The translations under genes were made by a program, and so were the position numbers. Of a DNA stretch of 27,786 nt, positions 10,383 through 20,856 are shown piece after piece. The notes below the pieces were generated by a model that was not told the DNA's origin, did no database searches, and saw only the letters and a list, made by a program, of their open reading frames with translations. Source of the stretch: Pleurotus djamor (Eukaryota > Basidiomycota > Agaricomycetes > Agaricales > Pleurotaceae); the NCBI GenBank assembly GCA_029747585.1, contig JAPEVF010000607.1, positions 1 to 27,786 of the forward strand. The letters run 5' to 3'. The stretch's first letter is position 1. Each line of letters opens with the position of its first letter.

Positions 10383-13300
10383 ATGGCTGCCGCCTATCTA
10401 GAAACACCTTCACGAGTATGGCGACGCATCGAGGCGGTTGAAGGGCGGGATATGCCTTCTCTGCCTTCTCTGCCGACCTTCGATGATGATGATTCCACCG
10501 ACCACTCTCTGGGCAACAATTCTGATATCCTTGGAGGGCTTGATGACAAGGATGAGCTTCGAGGACTTGCTGGCGAACTTCGTGCATCTGGCGGATTCGA
10601 TGCATCTGGTCCCGCGCACACAACGGCTGCTGCCTCAACGATTCGACCTGGATCAAGCATCAACTCTACGGCAAGGCTCCTCAACTCACTCACCGGGCGG
10701 TCGTCTTTGGGTAACTCCAATGCATCGAAGAGCGGTATCGGAAGTTTGGGCGGGAGCGGTAGCAGTGGCAGGCGAAGTTTCGGTTTGGGAGGTGTGAATG
10801 TTATGAGGGGTACGCGGGGAGCAACAAGTAATGGATTAGGTGATATGTCGTTGGAGAGCTTTGACGCAAGCTTGGTGACTTCATTGCCGGTGGTTGATAC
10901 TGATCTCGCGACGGAGACGGCGACGAACGACGGCGAAGAGAAGAGTGCAAGCAAGTCCAGCATTCAGGAGGAGAGTATAAGCGTCCCGGAAGTGTATTTG
11001 CCACCCGAGGACGAAGAAGAGGCTGCGCTGTCCTTCAGAGATGCTTTAGCATCCGTTCAAAACTCAAGAGACGTAACGCCCAAAAAGTACGTCGAGTATT
11101 CGGTGGATCTCAAGTCTGAGGCTAGGGTGCGTCCTTCTTTGCTAGAAACCTGTCGCAAACCGACCGACCTCTTCCCTTTTTCCTACAATAGCCTTCACCG
11201 AAAGACAGATTCCGAAATGTTGCCATCAGAGAACGAAAGACTATCGCGACACGAACTCGGACACCTTCATTATCCCGCACTACCCCTTCTCCCATCTCAT
11301 CGCCGTCTCACTCTACGCCGCGTAGCAATAGAACCATCAACTTGTCCCTTTCTCGGTCTTCCAACTCTTCCCCCGTCAACCCATCTCCTGTTCCTGGCGC
11401 ACATATTCCTTTGCCTCGCTCTGCCACAGCGTCCCCTGCGATAGTGATACAGAACGCAGATGAAGACCTCACAGAAAGCATATTTTCGGAACAAGAACCA
11501 TCTCTCGGGGACATGATCAACGGGCTTGAAGATTCTATGGAGATGGACGAAACAGAGATACATGGGCCTTCGATAGCCTCTAGTCAAGGCCTGCCTGAGT
11601 CACATCAGACGGGCAGTTTTCTCCCCAGTCCCAACCAAAGTGGACAACGATCGGAGGCTAGTGGAATCGGCGAACATGAGCCCACATTCTCGTCCGAAGA
11701 AGGTCCTCTTCAACACAATAGTTACGACGATCGTGCTACCTCCGTCGCTCGATCTCCGAAAGTCGATGCTGTTTCGCCTGACCAAGTTACTTCAACTACA
11801 CCAACACCTGGTGTCCCAAGAGCCAGGCCGAGAGCCCATTTCGCTTTGGAAGATCGGTCCGATGAACAGACTGAGGAAGAAGAGCAGTTCGAACAACATG
11901 AAGCCACGGATCAACCTCAGGCTGCAGACTTTGAAGACCCTCTGACGCCACACACCCGCCGGCGTTCGTTTTTACTTTCTGTCATCAACTCAACCACTCG
12001 ACCTCGCTTAAAGCAGCCAACTCCACATCCCCGCAGACAAAGTGCGTTTGTCCCAGCGACGCCTAGTATCGCCGAGTCTACTCCTGCTGCTACTCGAGCC
12101 GATGCCTCTGAAATACAGGCTCCTTCACTGCAAGCTGCGTTTGCTGGTTTGACGCCACGGCCAACACGGCGGGGTTCGCACCCTTTGTCACAGGCTTTCA
12201 CTGCAACTGGGACCCCGCCGTCAAGGGAAGGTTCCTTGTCCCCACGTCCTCCGTCAGAAGTTGGAGGTAGCCCCAACCAAGGCGGTCTCCCTCCATGGGC
12301 TACTCCAGGACCTTCTGGTTCGCCTTATGACGGCGCCAGCGATCGCGCCTCAGTCATATCCACAGCCTCATCTCACGATCTAACCACACATCACCGGGCG
12401 AATACATCGTTTGACCCTGTTCTTGGTCTCGGAGCTCAGGGGCATGGGCTTGGAAGATTCAACGCGGGAAAGCTCAATACGTATCTCCATAGCTTGAACC
12501 GGAGGTTACAAGAGGAAAATGAGGTTCTTTCCGAACGTGTCAACCAACAATTGGAGCGTATAAAGCAGCTCGAAGGGAGCGTTGGCTCGGACTCACCAGG
12601 TTTCGCAGTTGCCGATGGGTCTCGGCGCCGATCAAGCTCGGGTGCTCGGCGCACCAGTTTGGCTGGTACAGTGTTAGGGGACGTAGAAGAAGATGTCAAT
12701 GCGGAAGGTTGGATGGAAGAGAAGGCGCAGCTGGAGGAGATGGTTGAAGATCTCCATGTCCGACTAGAGAAATGTGTGGCGGAGAAGAAGGTGGTAGAGG
12801 AGGCCCTTGAGGATGAGAAGGCCGAAAGGGCTCAAGACAAGGAGCGCTGGAAGGAAAGGATGGGTGATGTAGAGAAAGGCGTCGAAGAAATTGTCAGAGA
12901 CCTAGAACGGAGGCTGGAACATGCAAGCAACGAGCGAAAGGAATTGGATGCTGACTGGACGAAGAAGTTAAAGGAGGCCGAGTACCACTTGTCCGAAGTT
13001 GAAGCGGAACGCGACGCTGCCCTTGAGCGAGTTGATCACGCCGAGCGAGCACTCGAAAGCGGCAAAGATCTTGGTGGAGACTTGGCCACCGCAAATCAGC
13101 GCATTGCCGTGCTATCGGCTGACCTCCGAGACGCCAATACTCACAACCGTGAACTGGNGGACGCTATTGCTGAAGCCAAATCTGCTGTCACCAAAGTCGA
13201 GAAAGAGCTGGGAGATGAGATCGAGTCTTCGGCCGCTCTCGAGCAAGAACTCCGTGCCAAGGATGACGAGATATCAGGACAGTTCGCGACGCTTGAGAAG

Positions 13301-16261
13301 CAGGCAGCAGAGCTCCAACAATTGCAGAACGAGCTTTCCGAAGCGGTGGACTACATCTCTCAGTTGGAAGATGATTCGGTAGCAGCGGCTGAGCGCGTCG
13401 AATCCTTGGAGGCTGAGTTGTCGGCAGCCACTTCAAATCATGCGGAAATCGAAAAGGTACTTCAAGCATCCCGTGCGGAGGTCGATTCCCTTCATGATGA
13501 AGTTGAGCGGGCCAACGAACTTGCTCGCCAATTAGAAGAAGCGGTTGANGCTGCTGAAGAGAAGATGATTGAAGGCGAGTCTGAAATTGCCGACCTCAAG
13601 GCCAAGATCATGANTCTGGAACGGGAGAAAGAGCGAGAGTCTTCCTTGGCCGCCAGAGAGCCTTCCAAGAGCTACCACTTCCTTTCCCCAGACCAGAACG
13701 TTGAGGAACTCGAAGCTGAACTTGACGAGGCGCATAAGGAAATCGCTAAATTATCCGCCTTGCTGAGCCAGTCACCTGCTAGGAAGGCCGTGGAAAAGGC
13801 TAGGGAGACGAAGCTGGAGATGTTGGAGAAGGAAAATGAGGAGCTCAAAGAGAGGGTCAAAGCCCTCCGCACGAGTTTGCCAGATTTCAACACTCCAGGT
13901 CGCCCCTTCAATACCACTGGAATGTCTCCTTTGCACAGACAGGCCCTCGCCATGTCAGTCCGCAACCCTCGTACCCCTGGAGGGCCTCTCAAAGACGTAA
14001 GCATACTATTCAAGGTTGCTTTCCCCCGTTTCTCACCCTTTTGCAGATGTCATGGCTAAATAGTAGTCCTGCGGACCAATCTACCTCGCCTTATCTAAAC
14101 GAAATATCTCGTCTCCAGAAGGAACTCAATCTTGCTAACGAAAGCATCGACGATAAGCTTGATAAACTGGAGGATGTCGGTCTCGATATTGTCGGCTTGA
14201 CCAAGAAGCTAGCGGATGCTCGCGAGAAGATCACCAGCCTCGAAGACGAAATTGCCCGACTACTCAGACGGGAGGAACGGCGCACGCATCGATTGGAACG
14301 CCTTCGGTGCAAGAAGTGTATGACCAAGGTTGAACTCCAATCACCCCAATCTGCATCTGAGTCTAGGTATTTTCTTTGTTTGTATGGGAGGCCTCGTGCT
14401 GATCAGTTCTTGTAGTTACCTTGAGGAGTCGTGCTCTGGACTTCCAAGCGAACCCCCTACCCCGCCAACCAAAACCTCTGAGGCCCTCCATGCAAAGCTC
14501 CGGGTTGTCAACGACAATCTTGCCTCAATGCAGCGCCGATGGAATGATGAGAAGGATCAGCTACTCGACGAGAAACAGATGCTTCAGGATGCCGCTACTC
14601 GATTGAACTCCGAACTTAAACGGGCACGAGAGGAGACTCAACGGGTCAGCGACGCTGGCAAGGCAAAAGACGGCGATGTGCAACAGGTAGGAGGGTACGG
14701 TTTGGTGGCATCCTTCCTATGCTTAGACTTCTTTAGGAACTGGAGAACGCTCGGAACATCATTAGCGGCCTTGAAGCCGACCTTCGTGCTGAACGCTCGC
14801 GTATACGTGTTCTGGGAACAGAACAATCTCGCGTCCAACGCGAAAAAGCAGACTTGCTTTCGCAAATACAACGGACGGAATCGGTTGGTTTCTTGATGAC
14901 TTCCCCCTCCCCATTTGGTAACTTTAATCCCCGTTTAGGATATGAATGACGTCAAGGCCCAGCTCACGAAAGTTCGCAAAGAGAACCATGATCTTGAAGG
15001 GGAGCTACGAGGTTCGAGCTGTCGTATGGACTCAGTATACGTAACTCTGGCTAATCTAAGCATGCAGATAATGCGATAGCGGATCAAAGGGCTCGATTGC
15101 TGGAAGCCAGGTTGGCAGAAACGGCTTCCACTATGGAGCAACTAAGGCAGGAACGATCCCTCCTTGCCGCTGATCATAAAGACTTGCAAAAACGGTATAC
15201 TGAGGCATCAGAGGTATGACAAATCCACACGATCCGCGCCGGATGTTCTGATTTCCTGTTAATCTCTAGCAAGCGAGCCGCCTTAAGGAGGAGTATGCTT
15301 CCACACAAACAACCCACGAGAACCGCCGTCAACAGCTCGATCTACGTCAATCTGAGGTCGATGAACTACGCCAGGCACTTTCTGACCAAGCTGATGAGCT
15401 TCGGAGAGCGGAAGCGGAGAAGAACCGTGTCGTCCTGGAGAAGAAGGACGTCGCGAACACGATCTCTATCCTTGAAGGCGATCTCAGGCGTGTTCGCAAA
15501 GAGGCCGAAGCTTTGGGTCGGGACATGAAGCTACTGAGAACAGACAAAGACCGTCTTGAAGCACGTCGTAAAGAAGATGTTTCCAGAGCAGAGCGCGCAC
15601 AGAAGCAGTCTCAATCACAGATCAAACTCCTCAACGAGCAGCTCCAGGTCCAGAAAGAAAGAGCGGTGCGCCTTCAGAGCCAAATTAAGACTCACATCTG
15701 CGCTGCGTATGTAGGCCCTCCCCTTCAGTAATCATAGGTCTGACTTTCCCTTCCTTTAGCGATGACCACCAAGTCCAAGAAATAAAGGCCAAACACAAGG
15801 AAGAGTGCAAGGGTCTCATTGTAAACATTCGTTATCTGCAAGCCAAACTCACCCGAGAGGGTATCTTCCGGTTGGATTTGAGTCATCAAAAGCACTACCT
15901 TCTTGTCCTCCTAGCTCAATTTGAGAAGAGGTACGCGATCGATGTCCCTCGTCACAGACAAAAGTAACTGATCCCATTTAGTGAGCAAACCATCGTTGCT
16001 GCTATCGCGAAGATTGGATACCCAGTTCCTCCTCCGAGTCTACCATCTCGCAAACGTCCAAAACTCAAGTCTGTCGCACTTTGTGTCGCTTTCCTCTCTC
16101 GCGCCAAGTATGTATTTGATCCCTGTTTTATCGTTGTTCAACTAAAGACGGTTTCCTCCAGGAAAGCCAGTGATCAGTGGAAGGAATGTACAGCCTCAAA
16201 GACTGCAGTGGTCTCCGCCCTCCATGAAGTTCGAAGACGTCGCACTACGGTTGCCACGTAA
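10383..16261 (+). CDS. Spindle-pole-body coiled-coil protein, Pcp1/Spc110-type with PACT domain
   Basis: Predicted inner spindle-pole-body scaffold that in this family links the pole body to gamma-tubulin complexes. Exons: 10383-11126, 11192-13996, 14047-14366, 14416-14686, 14737-14883, 14939-15011, 15068-15213, 15270-15706, 15760-15930, 15982-16107, 16162-16261; 5340 nt, 1779 aa. The start was chosen at MAAAYLETPSRVWRRIEAVE, which looks conserved; the frame is open 51 codons further upstream in pyrimidine-rich DNA. Residues 1-660 are Ser/Pro/Gly-rich and disordered. Coiled coil runs from about 670 to 1645, broken by a Pro-rich linker near 1145-1195. A Cys-Lys-Lys-Cys motif lies in exon 3. 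The C-terminus (about 1650-1779) carries the PACT pattern: IRYLQAKLTREGIFRLDLSH, then FEKSEQTIVAAIAKIGYP and LKSVALCVAFLSRAKKASDQ, a domain that binds calmodulin in homologs. Three Ns fall in exon 2. Intron 6 uses a weak donor (GTTCGA at 15012). Confidence 0.92.
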
Positions 16262-16536
16262 CCGTTTTTTGTTTTGTTATCCGATGTTTTGCTTTCCATC
16301 CTTAATTACCATCTGTAAACGAACTTACTCGCATTTGTAACGATATCAAGCAATGTTCCTCAGACTGTACCCTACTTAATTCCATTGTGTTCCCCTTGCC
16401 CCGAATTATCCTCGTAGAGAACTCCCTTCAGATGACTCAAATTTTTGGGTATACATCATATGGATTATTATTAGTAGACGACGTGCGTGTATGTATGTAG
16501 AAGACCATCCAGTCTAAGGATGGTTGGATAAGAAGC

Positions 16537-17133
16537 CTAGTTGACTGGTTTATGATACCAATCCGGGTTCCCTTTGCCTTTGCCTTTACCTCCCTTACCC
16601 TTACCTCCTTTCCCGCCTTTGCCTTTCGGTGGGCTTGGTGGTGGAGGTCCGGATCCAATCAACTTCGTCTGTAGCGCCTTTAGCGTGTCAACGTGCGCTG
16701 GAATCTCTACGCCGTTCTTCTTCCACACAGCTGGGGCAGGTTGTCTGCCACCAGTCAAATACAACTGTATCGCAGTGATGGCGATCCCAGACCTCCATTT
16801 GGCATCTCCGTCATAGACAAGAATGGACTTGTGGGCCGAGAAAAATTGCCACAGTGCCTCGAGGATTTGGGGCGTAGGTGGGCTTGTTTGGACGGACATG
16901 TATTTGTACTCGATGCCTTTGGCCTGGAGGTTTTGGGGTTGGGGATAGAGGAAGGGCCAAGTGCCGATGCAGAATACACCGTCTATGCCTTGTGACAGGA
17001 GGAAGTCGATGGCGGTGGAGGTGAGTGTCATTTCGATGGAGTTCTTGACATTAGGACCTGCAGCACGGTAGAGACCTTTGCCTGGCGGTATGAAGGCCGT
17101 GATGCGCTGCCATTGGGACCATTCACTAGCCAT
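16537..17133 (-). CDS. Phosphatase-like protein A (dual-specificity-like fold, Cys replaced by Asp)
   Basis: Intronless coding region, 198 aa, beginning MASEWSQWQRITAFIPPGKG. The layout resembles dual-specificity phosphatases: an N-terminal LYRAAGP turn (21-27), a GIDGVFCIGTWPF strand region (49-61), GIEYKYMSV (73-81), PPTP, an FFSAHKS helix end and then ILVYDGDAKWRSG (104-116) where these enzymes carry HCxxGxxRSG. Asp 108 replaces the nucleophilic Cys and Tyr 107 replaces His, while Arg 114 and Ser 115 remain. Known PTP chemistry needs the Cys, so catalysis is not expected and phosphosite binding or scaffolding is more likely; this is inference. A Lys/Gly linker (KGKGGKGGKGKGG type) leads to a tail GNPDWYHKPVN shared with B and C. 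No signal peptide or membrane span is visible. The gene converges on the PCP1 gene (276 bp apart). The fold assignment is by pattern only. Confidence 0.8.
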   Translation of the reverse strand: MASEWSQWQRITAFIPPGKGLYRAAGPNVKNSIEMTLTSTAIDFLLSQGIDGVFCIGTWPFLYPQPQNLQAKGIEYKYMSVQTSPPTPQILEALWQFFSAHKSILVYDGDAKWRSGIAITAIQLYLTGGRQPAPAVWKKNGVEIPAHVDTLKALQTKLIGSGPPPPSPPKGKGGKGGKGKGGKGKGKGNPDWYHKPVN

Positions 17134-17157
17134 GGCAAGTTAAACACTGGTCCTATT

Positions 17158-17282
17158 CTGCGACGTCGAAGTTGAATAACCATGAATTCACAAGACGTCA
17201 AAGAGATACCCACGGAAACCAGAGATTGTGGTCCAAAATGGATCGTGTCGTTTCACAAGCTCGTGTCCGGGAGATATATACC
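17158..17282 (-). promoter_or_regulatory. TATA box and 5'-UTR intron of gene A
   Basis: The minus strand has GGTATATATC at 17282-17273, about 140 nt before the ATG. A likely 5'-UTR intron spans 17209-17158 (gtatct...cgcag, 52 nt). Paralogs B, C and D have an intron at the equivalent place. Confidence 0.45.
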
Positions 17283-17759
17283 ATAAGACCTTATCCATTG
17301 GCGTGAGGAATGATGAATGGACACAAGAGTCTAAAGCTTGACTAAGTCCGAGTCTCCGAGCGTGGCCTCGGCGGGTAGTCGAAAGTAACGAGGACGCTTG
17401 TCCGCGGCATAGTCTAGGTTGAGTTAGCAGCAGACCGAGCGACGATGTATGACAACCAGAATTCAACTTTCCAGATACGAAGACAAGTATCCTTCGTTGG
17501 CACTCATGAAGATGGCGCCGCAATAAAATTACCCTCACGGTGCATTGGTTGTGTACTTGCACTTGTCTATTTGAATGCTTCAAGAGACGAGAAGTTCGGA
17601 TGCGCCTGAATTGAGTAATATTAAGTAGATCATACAATAATTCGGAATAGGGTGAGTCACTATGGGCCCTGCAGAACCCGACACGAGGGTCGGGAGGGAT
17701 ATCTAAAGTCCTATAATGACTGTAGATTGGCTGGGGTCGTTTCGCAAAATGACGACAGG

Positions 17760-18411
17760 TTAGACAGGTTTAGGGAACCAGTCAGGATTCCCCTTTCCTC
17801 CTTTCCCACCATTCGGTTTCGAAGGGGTTGGCTTTGTAGGACCTGGCTTTGTGGGAGTCGGCTTTGTGGGACTTGGTTTCGTAGGAGTTGGTTTTGTAGG
17901 ATCTGGTCCAGACCCGATCAATTTCTTCTGGAACGCTTTGAGTGCTTCAATATGCTCTGGTTTTTCGATGTTGAAGTTTTTCCACTGGGCCTGAGGTGGA
18001 TACCTCCCGCTGGACGATTTGAGCTGGATGATTATGATAGCAAAGCCTGACATCCACTTCAAGTTCGAATCGTAGATGAGAACAGATTTATGCTTCGAAA
18101 AGAAGTCGCAAAAGGTGTCGATGTCGGCAGGCGTTGGGACCGTGAATTGTGTCAGACCGGTATTGATCCATTTGTAGTCGATTTTTTTTCGCTTGGAGAC
18201 TCTCGGGTTGAGGATAGCGGAAAGGCCAGATGCAGAGGCCAATTACGCCATCAATGCGCTGCGATACGAGGTAGTCGAGAGCAGTGGGTGTAAGCGTCAT
18301 GTTGGAAGGATTCTTAGGATCGACGATATTTGGGCCGCTGGAACGGTAAAGGGCTTTACCGGGCGGGATAAAGGTAGTAATTCTCTGCCATTGGGACCAC
18401 TCGCTAGCCAT
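17760..18411 (-). pseudogene. Phosphatase-like protein B, frameshifted at an A8 run
   Basis: Paralog of A and C, about 216 aa if the one-base shift is ignored. The first frame starts MASEWSQWQRITTFIPPGKA and matches the family through YPQPESLQAK. At 18182-18189 the coding strand has eight A residues where seven would keep the frame; the family pattern resumes one frame over as IDYKWINTGL and runs to the TAA at 17760. The loop reads VLIYDSNLKWMSG: Asp replaces Cys as in the paralogs, and the loop Arg is Met here, so even phosphate binding is doubtful. The linker is a PTKP repeat (about residues 165-195), and the tail GNPDWFPKPV is kept. The shift may be a homopolymer sequencing error, a real inactivating mutation, or a site of slippage. 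The rest of the downstream frame is undamaged, so the lesion is recent or artefactual. Confidence 0.7.
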
Positions 18412-18733
18412 TTTGAAAAGCTAGAGAAGAAAAAAGTTTCAATGAGGCGGTCTGGGGAATTTGTAAATGGAACTTACTTCTAGATTTGCACTGGGGGACT
18501 GGAGAACGAAGCTTCTTCGGAGAGCTCTTTGTACCGTTCATCGACGAATTGGTGGCTTCGACTAGTTTTCCGTTTTCCGGATGCGTGTCTCCTAGTAGAA
18601 GTAGTAGGACACTGGTCGATTTGGACTGTCTGAGTTAGTATTGAGTTAGCATGACATTTGTGCTGACGCCACAAGGCCATTTCTGACTTAGCATCTTCCC
18701 ACAGTCATAATCCATGAACACTGTCCCTTCGGA
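18412..18733. repeat. Duplicated upstream flank of gene B (copy of 20857-21195)
   Basis: The 5' flank of B and that of C share the 5'-UTR intron, a GGGGAnCTGGAGAACGA word, GTAGnAGTAGTA followed by GACACTGGT, GGTTAGCATGACA-like words, and CTGACTTAGCATCTTCCCAC at 18683-18702 and again near 21147. The order is the same in both, so about 300 bp of promoter DNA was copied with the gene. Confidence 0.7.
18421..18477 (-). other. 5'-UTR intron of gene B
   Basis: Minus strand gtaagttcc...ttctctag, 57 nt, ending ten nt before the ATG. The matching intron of gene C begins with the same gtaagttc and shares several internal words, so the two are homologous. Confidence 0.55.
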
Positions 18734-18740
18734 GTCCGTT

Positions 18741-18776
18741 CTGAGCGCTCAGCGCTCGGCGCTCAGATCTGAGCGC
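18741..18776. repeat. Compound palindrome with GAGCGCTC cores
   Basis: Contains a perfect 12-bp palindrome CTGAGCGCTCAG (18741-18752) and a perfect 18-bp palindrome GCGCTCAGATCTGAGCGC (18759-18776), with AGCGCTC between them. It lies about 330 bp upstream of the ATG of B and just outside the flank shared with C. It may be a binding site for a dimeric factor or a deletion scar. Confidence 0.6.
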
Positions 18777-18907
18777 TGATCCCGCTTCCAAACGATCCTT
18801 TATCGATGTTGGGAATCTTAGATGCCTTCTTCTGAGGTTCTACCGACGCACCTAAGCATGGCTAGCTCATCCCTCTGCTACACCGACCGTGTGGCACGTT
18901 CCTAAAA

Positions 18908-18945
18908 CTCATTTTGAAGGGGACAACAACCACATCACAACTGGT
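18908..18945 (+). pseudogene. Remnant of cardiolipin synthase exon 5
   Basis: The segment TTTTGAAGGGGACAACAACC followed by ACATCAC resembles the intact gene at 22101-22125 (TTTGATGGGGACAACAACCA...). It lies where the duplicated order predicts a synthase copy: after the B flank and before repeat block R1. The match is short, so support comes mainly from position. Confidence 0.4.
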
Positions 18946-18949
18946 CAGC

Positions 18950-19405
18950 CACGAAGCCAATTGGGAACGCTTGCCTCTCATGTATCAACCTATCGTGAAC
19001 GCTTGTAGCCGTCAGAATCTACTGCACTACTCGCCACCTTTCCTCATGCTCCGCCGTCGGTGTTCAACACCATTTTCTTGCTGTCGATACTTGGTGGGAC
19101 TAGTTCTATTGATGCACAGATGATCGTTGATGCTACTTTCGCCGTCGCCCAAAATCAGTACTGTGTAATGTTCATCAGTTGATTGAATGGGTGGGGCGCG
19201 GCGCTGGCAGATGAGCCCCAAAACTTCATTTATTCGGCGTTCCTATCCTCTTGTACATTTTTCAAGCTCGGATGAAAGGTTTCATCATTTCAACAGAGGT
19301 ATTTTTGCCAAATTTTTGCCGATATCAGCCAAATATCAGCCGCCAAGAATCTACTTTGCCTCCCCGCGACCCGTGAGCAGGGAATGTATTTCCATGTGAG
19401 TTTCC
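18950..19405. repeat. Repeat block R1 (diverged copy of R2)
   Basis: Diverged copy of the DNA at 22545-23320. Paired words include ACTCGCCACCTTTCCTCATG with ATTCGCCACCTTTGATCATG, GGTGGGACTAGTTCTATTGA with GGTGGGACTACTTCCATTGA, the shared TTCATCAGTTGATT, and a shared end GGAATGTATTTCCATGTG. R2 contains extra DNA between the two halves. No coding frame is kept in R1. Confidence 0.65.
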
Positions 19406-19477
19406 CACATCGACGTGATCTTTATGCAGCATTCCTTAATGACCCCGCATTCCTTAGAACTCACCCTACGGCAGGCA

Positions 19478-19945
19478 TCTACCCAAACAATCGCTGAGAA
19501 TCGACGTTAACAACTTGATCTGCGCCCCTCTGGGGTCGATGGGCTACGTCAGACACTTTCCTACTCTACTACTGACGAACTCAAAAGGCAGAGAAGAACC
19601 GTGTCGTCTTGGAGAAATAGGACATCGCGCGGACGATCTCTGACTTTCGACGCGTTCACAAAGAAGCAGAGGACCTGTAGCTCCTCAAACGCGCGCTGCG
19701 TGTCGTTCTCCCTCGCGCCAAGTACGTTTTCATTTACAGTTTTCCTTTTTTACTTTATACTTTACGACAGTATTACTCAGGTAAGCCAGCGATAAACGGA
19801 GGAATGTATAGTTCCAAAAGCTTCGGTTCTAGTCTCGGCTCTACGAAGACGCAATGGCATTGTCATAGAGTTATCCTGTCCTGTGATGTCTGAGGTCCTG
19901 CTTTCTTTTTTTAAAAAATCCATCTGTAAACGAAATTACCCACAG
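19478..19945 (+). pseudogene. Decayed copy of the 3' end of the PCP1-type gene
   Basis: The first part (19478-19690) follows exon 8 of the intact gene (15298-15500): AGAAGAACCGTGTCGT is identical, but the next codons contain an in-frame TAG (GAGAAATAG). The sequence then jumps to the end of exon 10 (CTCGCGCCAAGTA, 16098-16110), keeps the last intron position and a degraded exon 11, and finally matches the 3'UTR (CCATCTGTAAACGAA, 16310-16324 and near 19921-19935). The second half of exon 8, exon 9 and most of exon 10 are deleted. It is followed by a phosphatase-like gene in the same converging orientation as at the intact locus, so it came from a segmental duplication rather than retrocopying. 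Confidence 0.85.
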
Positions 19946-20142
19946 AGGGCATAGATCGACGAATCCTCAGAATTGTACGCCGACACTTGATTTCACTCTT
20001 TTTTCATGGCTCCCGACATCGATGCTTTCCAAACGACCTGAATACATATTACTATTATATCAAACTATTATACGCGATCGTCAACGTGCTATGTGGGGTA
20101 AAAAAGCTAGCCATGATCTCCTAAAGAATGGTTGCAGGGGGC

Positions 20143-20856
20143 CTAGTATACCGGTTTATGATACCAATCCGGGTTTCCTTGATCTTCATCTCCCGTATCC
20201 TTCCCGCCTTGTTTTTTGGGCGAGGTTGGCGGTAGAGGTGGTCGTGGTGGAAGTGGCCGTGTTGGTGGTAGTGGCGGTCGCGTTGGGCGTATTGGTGGTC
20301 GTATCGGAGGCAGGGGTGGTCGTATTGGAGGTCGTGGTGGTGGTGGCGGTGATGATGATGGTTGCGGACCAGGACCAATCAACTTCTTCTGCAACACCTT
20401 GAGCATGTCAATGTGAGCTGGGTTTACTACTCCGTTGTTCTTCCACAGAGCCGGGGCAGGTTGCTTGCCCCCAGTCGAAAACAACTGTATGGCAGTTATG
20501 GCTATCCCAGACCTCCATTGAGCATCTCCGTCGTAGATAAGGATGGACTTGTGGGCCAAAAAGAATTTCCACATCGCCTCGAGGGTTTGGGGCGTAGGGG
20601 GGTTCGTTTGGGTGACGGATATGTGCTTGTACTCGATACCTTTGGCTTGGAGGTTTTGGAGTTGATCATAGACAAACGGCCATGTGCCAATGCAAAATAC
20701 GCCGTCAATGCCTAGCGATCGAAGATAGTTGATGGCGGTGGGAGTAAGTGACATTACGACACTGTTCGTGGGATTAGGACCAGCCGCACGGTAGAGGCTC
20801 TTGCCAGGCCGTATGAAGGCCGTGATGCGTTGCCACTTAGACCATTCGCTCGCCAT
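20143..20856 (-). CDS. Phosphatase-like protein C (Cys replaced by Asp, Pro/Arg linker)
   Basis: Intronless coding region, 237 aa, closest by eye to A. It starts MASEWSKWQRITAFIRPGKS and keeps LYRAAGPN, GIDGVFCIGTWPF, GIEYKHISV and ILIYDGDAQWRSGIAITAIQ. Asp 109 occupies the nucleophile position, with Arg 115 and Ser 116 retained. After LIGPGPQPSSSP comes a long Pro/Arg linker built from PPIRPPLPP-like units (about residues 172-215), then an acidic-basic stretch and the shared tail GNPDWYHKPVY. The linker is coded by GGTGGTCG-like microsatellite DNA, so its length probably varies. The gene is divergent from the cardiolipin synthase gene (350 bp between ATGs). Its downstream side, including the decayed PCP1 end, is homologous to that of A; its upstream side is homologous to that of B. 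Confidence 0.82.
   Translation of the reverse strand: MASEWSKWQRITAFIRPGKSLYRAAGPNPTNSVVMSLTPTAINYLRSLGIDGVFCIGTWPFVYDQLQNLQAKGIEYKHISVTQTNPPTPQTLEAMWKFFLAHKSILIYDGDAQWRSGIAITAIQLFSTGGKQPAPALWKNNGVVNPAHIDMLKVLQKKLIGPGPQPSSSPPPPPRPPIRPPLPPIRPPIRPTRPPLPPTRPLPPRPPLPPTSPKKQGGKDTGDEDQGNPDWYHKPVY

Noticed and set aside
20022..20402. Plus-strand Val/Gly-rich frame opposite gene C
   Set aside because: It is the antisense shadow of the Pro/Arg microsatellite linker of gene C.
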